A DNA stretch of 6,072 nucleotides from Methanosarcinaceae archaeon (GTDB taxonomy: Archaea; Halobacteriota; Methanosarcinia; Methanosarcinales; Methanosarcinaceae). The notes under the pieces are model-generated. The model was given only the letters and a program-made list of their open reading frames with translations. It had not been told where the DNA came from and ran no database searches. The position numbers and the translations under genes are program-made. The first letter of the stretch is position 1, and every line of letters begins with the position of its first letter. This document shows positions 1 through 4,980 of the stretch, piece after piece. Where the stretch lies: the NCBI GenBank assembly GCA_030596385.1, contig JAUVKD010000064.1, forward strand, positions 1-6,072. The letters run 5' to 3'.

Positions 1-1
1 A

Positions 2-139
2 AAGGGGAGTGTTTTTGACTATATCAATTATAGAGTAAGTAAAAGTATTAAAATGCCATCTCTCGCAAAATTGATAGAGACAAAAAAGTCTTCTGGAAAT
101 GGTTGTCAAGATAATGGTTTGGGAATTGATAAGTTATAG
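2..139 (+). pseudogene. Possible C-terminal remnant of a histidine kinase ATPase domain (left-edge partial)
   Basis: A frame stays open from the window edge to a TAG at 137-139, giving 45 residues. Near its end it reads CQDNGLGIDKL. DNGLGI matches the G1 box (DxGxG) of HATPase_c histidine kinases, and the preceding INYRVSKSIKM could be a worn N-box segment (family form roughly NLxxNAIKY). In an intact kinase, about 60 more residues including the G2 box should follow G1. Here the frame stops four residues after the box, and no continuation appears in any forward frame up to 271. I infer a truncated or decaying kinase end, but the match is short and a chance open frame is possible. The remaining spacer, 140-271, holds only AT-rich DNA with TATA-like words (for example 163-170) that might serve the next gene. 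Confidence 0.3.
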
Positions 140-271
140 TTTCCAGAACTTAGAGAATGCGGTAATATATTGACAGATTAGTGGAAATGCATTTGTTGAT
201 TTTCGGAATTACCAATCATTTTGAAGAGGATACCATTTATCTGTATTTTCAAGTATATTCACTGATTACCT

Positions 272-1417
272 ATGTACGACGCAATAATCATTGGCACCGG
301 CCCGGCAGGTGCAACAGCCGCCCGCTGCACAGCAGCAGCGGGGCTTGATACATTGATCGTTGAAAAAGAGATACTTCCAAGAGTGAAAATATGTGGCGGT
401 GCACTATCCGAATATGCACTATCGAATCTTGGTATAAGACTTCCACACTCGTTAATCGAGCGTGAATGCTTCGGTGCAAGGATCAGGTACGGGATATCTA
501 GCCTTGAATCAGAGACACGCGAGCGTCTCAGTGTGATGGTATCTCGTGATAGACTTGATCATCATCTGACAATGCTTGCAGTTGATGCCGGTGCAGAACT
601 CATGGAAGGGGTGCGCGTACGGTCAGTACACACAGACGGGGACTGCGCTATTGTGGAAACCACAAAAGGCATTTTCAGATCAAAGGTTGTTATTGGTGCC
701 GATGGTGTAAACAGCGTATGCGCAAAGAATGTGAGACCATCATTTACACCACAGGAAATCAATTTTGCGCTTGAGGCAGAAATTCCTGCATCAAATGAGC
801 GCATAGATGAGTATATCCTAAACAAAGGGGAATTTCATTTTGGTGTTGTTCCAAGAGAGTACGGCTGGGTGTTTCCAAAAGATGGGCACTTCTCTGTAGG
901 AATTGCCACCAAGATCATGGGTTTTTCGCGACCTATGGATGCTTATCGGACTTTTATTAAAGGACTTGGGTTTGATTATGTAAAACCAAGTGGGCATTTC
1001 CTTCCTGTCGGAGGCATTGACCGGAAAACATACGCAAATCGTATATTGCTTGTCGGGGATGCAGCCGGATTTGTTGATGCATTTTTGGGTGAGGGAATGG
1101 CGTATGCAATCGCTTCTGGGAATCTGGCAGCCGAAACTGTTATTGATGCATGTCAAAATGATGATTTTTCACAGGGATCGCTTTCCTCTTACCACAAACG
1201 ATGTATGAATTCTTTTTTGCCGAACCTTAAATATTCGTACATATTTTCTAAAATATTCTATCGATACCCTGATCTATCATTCAGGATACTGGTAAACAAT
1301 GAACCAGTGTTAAACAAATTCATTCACCTTGCCACTGGCAGTCTGGGATATCTTTCGTTAATGAAATGGATTACAACGCATTTGCCATATTATGCGGCGA
1401 CATTTATGTGGAAATAA
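272..1417 (+). CDS. Geranylgeranyl reductase family FAD-dependent oxidoreductase
   Basis: A 381-residue flavoprotein of the COG0644 geranylgeranyl reductase type, whose archaeal members hydrogenate isoprenoid chains such as those of archaeol lipids. Visible motifs in order: the FAD dinucleotide-binding loop GTGPAG (residues 8-13) with the acidic strand end LIVEK (28-32); KICGG (39-43), the conserved cysteine/glycine element of the family; IGADGVNS (141-148); YGWVFPK (197-203), the substrate-pocket motif; and LLVGDAAGF (259-267), the second FAD-contact motif. There is no signal peptide or clear membrane helix, so it probably acts at the inner face of the membrane. Length is near the family norm. 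An in-frame TGA at 263-265 fixes ATG 272 as the first possible start. No Shine-Dalgarno site lies close upstream, so the mRNA may be leaderless or weakly initiated. It stands alone. Whether its substrate is a phospholipid, a quinone or another polyprenyl compound cannot be told from sequence. Confidence 0.88.
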   Translation: MYDAIIIGTGPAGATAARCTAAAGLDTLIVEKEILPRVKICGGALSEYALSNLGIRLPHSLIERECFGARIRYGISSLESETRERLSVMVSRDRLDHHLTMLAVDAGAELMEGVRVRSVHTDGDCAIVETTKGIFRSKVVIGADGVNSVCAKNVRPSFTPQEINFALEAEIPASNERIDEYILNKGEFHFGVVPREYGWVFPKDGHFSVGIATKIMGFSRPMDAYRTFIKGLGFDYVKPSGHFLPVGGIDRKTYANRILLVGDAAGFVDAFLGEGMAYAIASGNLAAETVIDACQNDDFSQGSLSSYHKRCMNSFLPNLKYSYIFSKIFYRYPDLSFRILVNNEPVLNKFIHLATGSLGYLSLMKWITTHLPYYAATFMWK

Positions 1418-1467
1418 TGTATTTAGATGTATAGTAATTTGAAGCTGCTATTTCAAATCACTACGTA

Positions 1468-1516
1468 AACTCAATGTGTTGGGGTATAAAACACGCATAA
1501 ATTTGAGTTGCTTTTG
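1468..1516 (+). terminator. Terminator-like hairpin after the geranylgeranyl reductase gene
   Basis: Arms AACTCAA (1468-1474) and TTGAGTT (1503-1509) pair perfectly. Inside them GTGTT (1476-1480) pairs with AACAC (1490-1494) around a nine-base loop, with an unpaired T on one side and eight unpaired bases on the other. A short T-rich run (GCTTTTGT) follows. It lies about 50 nt past the stop codon of the reductase gene, a sensible place for its 3' end. The T run is weak, so termination is inferred from position and shape only. Confidence 0.4.
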
Positions 1517-1641
1517 TATTATGCATTGGATCTGAATTTGAATCTTAATCATAGTCTTAATCCATAATTGTGTCCAATTAAATTTTGATACGGTAAGTTA
1601 TCCTTAAATTGTGTGTTTAAATGATCAGAGAGTGTAGAAAC

Positions 1642-1779
1642 ATGGATAAACTGAAGATATGTCCAAGATGGAATTCGGGACTGAAAATGAACGATGATAA
1701 TGTATAGATTTGTAGTATCTGTAAATATTGGACCAAAAAAGGTACTGTAAGGCTTGATTCAATAATGTTCTTCGCATGA
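1642..1779 (+). pseudogene. Decayed small zinc-ribbon protein gene interrupted by in-frame TAG
   Basis: From ATG 1642 the frame reads MDKLKICPRWNSGLKMNDDNV, then TAG at 1705-1707, and continues in the same frame as ICSICKYWTKKGTVRLDSIMFFA to TGA at 1777-1779. Two-cysteine knuckles spaced like this, CPxC followed about 13 residues later by CxxC and K-Y/W, are typical of archaeal zinc-ribbon mini-proteins. Here the second cysteine of the first knuckle is tryptophan (TGG, one base from TGC or TGT), and the TAG sits where a tyrosine codon (TAT/TAC) would be natural. Two single-base changes would therefore restore a 45-46 residue zinc ribbon. No strong Shine-Dalgarno site precedes it. The alternative is amber read-through with pyrrolysine, which some Methanosarcinales use, but loss of the cysteine argues for decay. 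Confidence 0.45.
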
Positions 1780-1795
1780 GGTGGTTATTATTTAA

Positions 1796-1901
1796 AAAGT
1801 TGTCAATAAAATATGCACGAAATGTAAAAGTTTGCTTAAACGGCATGTAATCGGATCGAATATCCTAACTATTGCAGACACCGCGGATGTGTGACATCTG
1901 T
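1796..1901 (+). pseudogene. Second zinc-ribbon remnant, apparently frameshifted
   Basis: A frame without an ATG start encodes NKICTKCKSLLKRHVIG and onward to ADTADV, then stops at TGA 1892-1894. One base later, in the +1 frame, the sequence reads MCDICF, placing TGT GAC ATC TGT at 1890-1901. The knuckles CTKC (1814-1825) and CDIC (1890-1901) would be about 21 residues apart in a continuous protein, so a single-base indel between them would explain the broken frame. It follows the other zinc-ribbon remnant by about 17 nt. No valid start codon or ribosome site is seen. The second cysteine pair could be coincidence in such a short stretch, so this call is tentative. Confidence 0.3.
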
Positions 1902-1903
1902 TT

Positions 1904-1927
1904 TATAAGTATAAATATAAGTATAAA
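1904..1927. repeat. 12-bp perfect tandem repeat, two copies
   Basis: TATAAGTATAAA occurs twice in a row without mismatch. It lies just after the second zinc-ribbon remnant and about 260 nt before fae-hps. Its composition resembles archaeal TATA boxes, so it could act as a promoter element or simply be slippage in AT-rich DNA. Confidence 0.6.
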
Positions 1928-2027
1928 CATTAGCATTTTTTGTAACTATTTAGCCATAGTTAAAACCGGATATCGATAGCGAAAAACCTCATATTTGTGG
2001 ACATGTCAGAACATTTGTTGGTTTTTA

Positions 2028-2044
2028 ATACTGAGTTACAGTAT
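2028..2044. promoter_or_regulatory. Inverted repeat upstream of fae-hps promoter (possible operator)
   Basis: Arms ATACTG and CAGTAT pair perfectly around AGTTA. The 17-bp element sits about 25 bp upstream of a TATA-like sequence at 2067-2076, a position where archaeal activators or repressors can bind. Function is inferred from position only. Confidence 0.25.
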
Positions 2045-2066
2045 ATCGATTTTAAAGGTATTTGAC

Positions 2067-2076
2067 AATTATATGC
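2067..2076 (+). promoter_or_regulatory. Candidate TATA box for fae-hps
   Basis: AATTATATGC resembles an archaeal TATA box. A start site about 25 nt downstream would fall near 2095, giving a leader of roughly 90 nt that opens with the hairpin at 2095-2132. A second candidate, ACTATATAG at 2144-2152, would start transcription almost on the Shine-Dalgarno site (GAAGGAG, 2176-2182), so the upstream box fits better. Confidence 0.35.
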
Positions 2077-2094
2077 TATTATCTATTTGAAGAA

Positions 2095-2132
2095 TATTCA
2101 GTCTAACGATGACGTTTATGTGTGGCTGAATA
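2095..2132 (+). promoter_or_regulatory. Nested stem-loop in the presumed 5' leader of fae-hps
   Basis: TATTCAGTC (2095-2103) pairs with GGCTGAATA (2124-2132) as nine base pairs in RNA, one of them G-U. Within the loop AACG (2105-2108) pairs with CGTT (2113-2116) around the tetraloop ATGA, leaving an asymmetric bulge on the 3' side. It would lie at the very 5' end of a transcript started from the 2067-2076 box, about 55 nt before the fae-hps start. It might stabilise the mRNA, bind a regulator or be a DNA operator. It matches no riboswitch class that I recognise. Confidence 0.35.
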
Positions 2133-2186
2133 GTTACAAAATAACTATATAGTATGTTTATATTTTAACGCAACTGAAGGAGTATT

Positions 2187-3365
2187 ATGTTACTAATCGG
2201 AGAAGCATTAATAGGCGAGGAACCAGAACTCGCACACGTTGATCTTATGATCGGCGACAAGGAAGGCCCTGTAGGCCAGGCATTTGCAAACGGAATGACA
2301 CAACTCTCAGCCGGGCACACACCTTTGCTATCAGTTATCCGTCCGAACCTGCCTACCAAACCATCTACACTGATCGTGCCAAAGGTCACGGTAAAGAATA
2401 TGGATCAGGCAGCACAGATATTCGGTCCGGCACAGGCTGCTGTTGCCAAGGCTGTGGCTGATGCTGTAGAGGAAGGATTAATCCCAAAAGACCAACTTGA
2501 AGACCTTGTAATTATAGCAAGTGTATTCATTCATCCCCAGGCAACCAGTTACAACAGGATATACAGGTATAATTATGGAGCAACAAAATTGGCACTCAAA
2601 CGCGCACTTGAAGGTTTCCCCGATATTGATACCGTACTCGATGAAAAAGACAGGGCAGCACACGCCATCATGGGATTCAAGGTTACAAGACTCTGGGATG
2701 CCCCTTATCTTCAGGTTGCACTTGATAATCCAAACCTTGGTGCAATACTCAATGTTATCAAACAGTTGCCAGACAGTGACCACCTGATACTGGAAGCCGG
2801 CACGCCGCTTATCAAACGTTATGGTATAGATGTCATATCAAAACTCAGGGATTCAAAACCTGATGCATTCATTGTTGCAGACCTTAAGACCCTTGATACG
2901 GGAAACCTTGAGGCTCGTATGGTTGCTGATGCAACCGCTGATGCTATTGTTGTTTCAGCACTCGCACCTATCGCAACGATAAATAAAGTGATCGAGGAAG
3001 CACACAAGACCGGAATCTATGCAATTATGGACACTCTAAACCAGCCTGATCCCGTATCCATATTAAAACAACTCGATGATCTGCCTGATGTTGTCGAACT
3101 GCACCGCGCGATCGATATAGAGGACACGGAACACGCATGGGGAAGTATTGAAGGCATAAAAGCATTGTCTCCAAAAATACTTGTGGCAGTTGCTGGCGGT
3201 GTCCGTGTTGACACTATCCCTGATGCACTTGGTGCTGGTGCCGATATTCTTGTGGTTGGAAGAGCAATTACCAATGCAAAGGATGTCAGACAGGTAGCAG
3301 AACAGTTCATCGAAGGTTTGAACAAGCCAGAGATCGATCAGTTCAGGATAATGACCGATTTCTAA
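2187..3365 (+). CDS. fae-hps: Bifunctional formaldehyde-activating enzyme / 3-hexulose-6-phosphate synthase (Fae-HPS)
   Basis: A fused enzyme of 392 residues, the length expected for the Methanosarcinales protein. Residues 1 to about 165 are Fae, which condenses formaldehyde with tetrahydromethanopterin to methylene-tetrahydromethanopterin. The hallmark [16 protein letters not shown] carries the catalytic histidine at position 17. Residues from about 166 are hexulose-6-phosphate synthase, a TIM barrel of the orotidine decarboxylase superfamily. It shows LEAGTPL with Glu203, the metal-site DxKxxD motif (Asp232, Lys234, Asp237), LHR with His306, and the phosphate-binding AGGV (336-339) and VGRAI (357-361) loops. 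In archaea lacking the oxidative pentose route, HPS runs in reverse to make ribulose 5-phosphate, and Fae captures the formaldehyde released. It is cytoplasmic. The start is set by GAAGGAG at 2176-2182, four bases before the ATG. It is probably monocistronic, since a terminator begins three bases past the stop. Both active sites look complete. Confidence 0.96.
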   Translation: MLLIGEALIGEEPELAHVDLMIGDKEGPVGQAFANGMTQLSAGHTPLLSVIRPNLPTKPSTLIVPKVTVKNMDQAAQIFGPAQAAVAKAVADAVEEGLIPKDQLEDLVIIASVFIHPQATSYNRIYRYNYGATKLALKRALEGFPDIDTVLDEKDRAAHAIMGFKVTRLWDAPYLQVALDNPNLGAILNVIKQLPDSDHLILEAGTPLIKRYGIDVISKLRDSKPDAFIVADLKTLDTGNLEARMVADATADAIVVSALAPIATINKVIEEAHKTGIYAIMDTLNQPDPVSILKQLDDLPDVVELHRAIDIEDTEHAWGSIEGIKALSPKILVAVAGGVRVDTIPDALGAGADILVVGRAITNAKDVRQVAEQFIEGLNKPEIDQFRIMTDF

Positions 3366-3367
3366 TT

Positions 3368-3395
3368 ACGTGTGATCTATCACACGTTATTTTTT
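3368..3395 (+). terminator. Intrinsic-type terminator of fae-hps
   Basis: ACGTGTGAT (3368-3376) and ATCACACGT (3379-3387) form a perfect nine-base-pair stem with only CT between the arms, and T-rich sequence (TATTTTTT) follows at once. It begins directly after the fae-hps stop codon. This strongly suggests that transcription ends before tpiA, which has its own promoter-like region. Confidence 0.7.
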
Positions 3396-3400
3396 AATAG

Positions 3401-3423
3401 TATATAATTTATAAAATTATATA
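3401..3423 (+). promoter_or_regulatory. AT-only palindrome containing the likely tpiA TATA box
   Basis: TATATAATTT and AAATTATATA are perfect inverted repeats of ten bases separated by ATA. Either arm could serve as a TATA box. A start about 25 nt downstream would fall between about 3430 and 3448, giving a leader of 60-80 nt before the GTG at 3508. The symmetry could equally reflect a regulator binding site overlapping the TATA element, or an AT-rich extension of the preceding terminator. Confidence 0.45.
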
Positions 3424-3424
3424 G

Positions 3425-3470
3425 TCCGAGTTAATCCGAGGATAGCGAGGATTTTCTCGTTTTAGTTTTT
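3425..3470 (+). promoter_or_regulatory. Phased CGAG repeats and attenuator-like hairpin before tpiA
   Basis: CGAG occurs at 3427, 3437 and 3446, the first two within the repeated word TCCGAG ten bases apart. The complementary CTCG occurs at 3456-3459. CGAG at 3446 can pair with CTCG to make a four-base-pair hairpin with a six-base loop, followed by a T-rich tract (TTTTAGTTTTT). The shape resembles a weak terminator or attenuator, and the three CGAG copies could compete for the single CTCG. Its position between the TATA region and tpiA suggests control of tpiA, but this is inference. Confidence 0.3.
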
Positions 3471-3507
3471 AATAATTGTTCTATATTTCACAAGGAGGAG
3501 TTTAAAA

Positions 3508-4176
3508 GTGGGTTCAACATTAATAGTTCTAAATCTTAAGACATATCTTGAGGGGACAGGCGAAGGTGCAGTAAAGATGGCACAGGCTTGTATGAATGTT
3601 GCAGAGTCGGCAGGTGTAATGATTGGGATTGCTCCGCAATTTCCAGATATCTATCGTGTTGCATCACAGGTTGACATTCCCGTGTTCTCCCAGCACCTTG
3701 ACGGTGTCGGCGCAGGAGGTTTTACAGGACATGCATTTGCGCAGTCAATAAAAGATGCCGGAGCAATTGGCACGCTAATAAATCACTCAGAGCGGCGCCT
3801 GACGCTTTTAGACATCGATGCATCCATCACATCTGCAAAAGGTGCAGGGTTAACTACAATTGTATGTACCAACAACATCGCAACAACTGCCGCCGCCGCT
3901 GCGCTCACACCGGATTACGTTGCAATAGAACTGCCAGAACTTATCGGCAGTGGGATTCCAATTTCAAAGGCAGAACCCGAAGTCGTTACCGGTTCGGTTG
4001 ATGCAGTTAAAAAGATCAATCCCGCTGTAAAAGTATTGTGCGGTGCAGGGATTAAAAAAGGTGAAGATATGAAAGCTGCACTACATCTCGGTTCAGTCGG
4101 TGTTTTACTGGCATCTGGGATTGTAAAAGCGAAAGATCCAAAGGCTGCGCTTGAAGACCTTGTGAGTTTGATCTAA
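3508..4176 (+). CDS. tpiA: Triosephosphate isomerase, archaeal type
   Basis: This enzyme interconverts dihydroxyacetone phosphate and glyceraldehyde 3-phosphate in gluconeogenesis and glycolysis. The 222-residue length is typical of archaeal TIMs, which are about 30 residues shorter than bacterial and eukaryotic ones. Catalytic elements are present: Asn9 and Lys11 in LNLKTY, His93 in NHSERR, and Glu141 at the base of flexible loop 6 (IELPELIGSG, 140-149), with the phosphate-binding end LLASGIVKAKDP. Loop 6 has leucine where EP is usual, a mild variant. The GTG start at 3508 is fixed by a very strong site, AAGGAGGAG at 3492-3500, seven bases upstream, and no ATG competes in frame. The terminator after fae-hps and the AT-rich palindrome suggest a separate transcript. 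It is cytoplasmic, and archaeal forms are usually tetramers. Confidence 0.96.
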   Translation: MGSTLIVLNLKTYLEGTGEGAVKMAQACMNVAESAGVMIGIAPQFPDIYRVASQVDIPVFSQHLDGVGAGGFTGHAFAQSIKDAGAIGTLINHSERRLTLLDIDASITSAKGAGLTTIVCTNNIATTAAAAALTPDYVAIELPELIGSGIPISKAEPEVVTGSVDAVKKINPAVKVLCGAGIKKGEDMKAALHLGSVGVLLASGIVKAKDPKAALEDLVSLI

Positions 4177-4247
4177 CTGTCATCTGTTTGTGTTTATTTG
4201 TTTATGATCTTGATTGAACAATTCAACACAGATGGAATTCAACAGTC

Positions 4248-4268
4248 TTTATTTATTTATTTATTTAT
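4248..4268. repeat. TTTA tandem repeat, likely 3' end zone of tpiA
   Basis: Five uninterrupted TTTA units follow about 70 nt past the tpiA stop. Just before them lie the inverted repeat TTGAA/TTCAA near 4215-4227 and a direct repeat ATTCAACA. T-rich tracts of this kind often end transcription in archaea, so this is a plausible tpiA terminator. Confidence 0.4.
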
Positions 4269-4330
4269 CAGGGGGTAATCTGTAACAAAAATTCCCGGAT
4301 TTTTTCCTTATCTTAGCATACGGAACATCA

Positions 4331-4368
4331 ATATTTCGGTCAATTGTCATTTGATGAAAGACCAATAT
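4331..4368. repeat. Inverted repeat in the spacer between the convergent genes
   Basis: ATATT-tc-GGTC (4331-4341) can pair with GACC-AATAT (4360-4368) as nine base pairs with a two-base bulge and an 18-base loop. It lies between tpiA and the convergent membrane-protein gene and shares the GGTC/GACC core with the next hairpin. It could contribute to termination from either side. Confidence 0.35.
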
Positions 4369-4380
4369 GCAGATAAGGTT

Positions 4381-4412
4381 GAAGAAAATTGGTCCCGGAT
4401 CTTAAGACCAAT
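4381..4412 (-). terminator. Terminator-like hairpin of the minus-strand membrane protein gene
   Basis: On the plus strand ATTGGTC (4388-4394) and GACCAAT (4406-4412) are perfect seven-base arms around 11 bases. Read on the minus strand, the stem begins at the stop codon of the membrane-protein gene and is followed by TTTCTTC, as expected for a terminator in that direction. Confidence 0.5.
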
Positions 4413-4750
4413 CATTTGTTTTTACGATCCTTCATATATTCAGAAAAACCAGAATTAAGCAAAACATAAATCCCGCACATAAAAGTGATGAATCCGAATT
4501 TCATGGGATATATTAATTCACCTTTTATTATCAACAGTACACCTGTATGTAATACGATCAAACCGATGAGAAATGTTACAAACTGGCGAACTGTTGCAGT
4601 TTTATAAAATATAGCAGAGGCAAACCAGGTCCCTGTCCCGAAATAAATAAATGGTATTCCATACCTTCCACTCATATTTATCGCAATGCCGGCAAGTAGG
4701 AAAACGCCGCCAAGTAATATCAGAAAATGTTGTTTTTTAAATCCTTTCAT
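4412..4750 (-). CDS. Small hydrophobic membrane protein of unknown function
   Basis: A protein of 112 residues that I do not recognise. It has about four hydrophobic segments: residues 8-27 (FLILLGGVFLLAGIAI core), 32-48, 56-75 (FLIGLIVLHTGVLLII core) and 82-100. Its ends are lysine-rich (MKGFKKQH at the start, YMKDRKNK at the end). By the positive-inside rule both ends would be cytoplasmic. The second segment carries Y-F-G-T-G-T-W, and no catalytic or metal motif is visible. The start is supported by GGGTGA on the minus strand (plus positions 4761-4766), about ten bases before the ATG. A TATA-like word lies about 60 nt upstream, and a hairpin terminator sits at the stop. It is transcribed away from the superoxide reductase operon, so its function may or may not be related. 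Confidence 0.7.
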   Translation of the reverse strand: MKGFKKQHFLILLGGVFLLAGIAINMSGRYGIPFIYFGTGTWFASAIFYKTATVRQFVTFLIGLIVLHTGVLLIIKGELIYPMKFGFITFMCGIYVLLNSGFSEYMKDRKNK

Positions 4751-4810
4751 TTTTTCAAGCTCACCCGTTAAAAAATCATTTTTGTGTTGCTCTGTGGTAT
4801 TGTACTTGAG

Positions 4811-4818
4811 TATTATAG
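4811..4818 (-). promoter_or_regulatory. Candidate TATA box of the membrane protein gene
   Basis: The minus strand reads ACTATAATAC here. A start about 25 nt downstream would lie near 4786, giving a leader of about 35 nt before the start codon. It is called from composition and spacing only. Confidence 0.3.
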
Positions 4819-4928
4819 TATTAATCCTTATGCCGCATGTTGAGGAGATTTTGTCTTATGCATAAATTTAAGTCTTGTATTTTAAGTATGTGCTCTAAAA
4901 TATCATCGCAATCGGGTAGGATAAAACA

Positions 4929-4938
4929 TATAATATAT
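4929..4938 (+). promoter_or_regulatory. Candidate TATA box of the superoxide reductase operon
   Basis: TATAATATAT is preceded by the purine-rich stretch GGATAAAAC, which could act as a BRE. A start about 25 nt downstream would be near 4960, about 20 nt before the ATG at 4981. That leaves room for the Shine-Dalgarno site AGGGTGA at 4969-4975 and excludes longer readings of the gene. Confidence 0.5.
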
Positions 4939-4980
4939 GGAATATTTGTATTTATTGATGATTTGAATAGGGTGAAAAAT

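Larger units (their letters stand above)
1418..2186. other. 769-nt intergenic region with gene remnants and inverted repeats
   Basis: No intact gene is supported here. Going left to right, the region holds a 7-bp inverted repeat (ATTTGAA/TTCAAAT, 1437-1458) and a larger terminator-like hairpin (1468-1509). It then carries the direct repeat TCTTAATC twice near 1543-1560 and two apparent zinc-ribbon gene remnants (1642-1779 and 1796-1901). These are followed by a 12-bp tandem repeat (1904-1927) and another inverted repeat with arms AAAAACC (1982-1988) and GGTTTTT (2020-2026), which encloses the 8-bp palindrome GACATGTC (2000-2007). Last come the promoter and leader elements of fae-hps. Base composition is clearly more AT-rich than the flanking genes. 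Confidence 0.7.

Noticed and set aside
1625..1846. 73-residue minus-strand open frame in the large spacer
   Set aside because: The product is low-complexity aromatic-rich sequence expected from AT-rich DNA, and the plus strand carries better signals (CxxC knuckles).
2060..2085. TTGACA followed by TATGCTATTAT, resembling a bacterial sigma-70 promoter
   Set aside because: The gene content is archaeal, so the match is read as an AT-rich coincidence with an archaeal TATA box.
2521..2787. 88-residue plus-strand open frame inside fae-hps
   Set aside because: It lies wholly within the well-supported Fae-HPS gene in another frame and its product shows no family motifs.
3017..3325. 102-residue minus-strand open frame opposite the end of fae-hps
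   Set aside because: The serine/threonine/alanine-rich product is typical of the antisense of a conserved alanine-rich gene, and no ribosome site was seen.
4248..4268. TTTA repeats considered as part of a CRISPR or satellite array
   Set aside because: The unit is only four bases, without spacers; it is a simple repeat in a 3' region.
4354..4458. 34-residue plus-strand open frame starting MKDQYADKVEENW
   Set aside because: It has no ribosome site, overlaps two hairpins and the end of the membrane-protein gene, and shows no recognisable motif.
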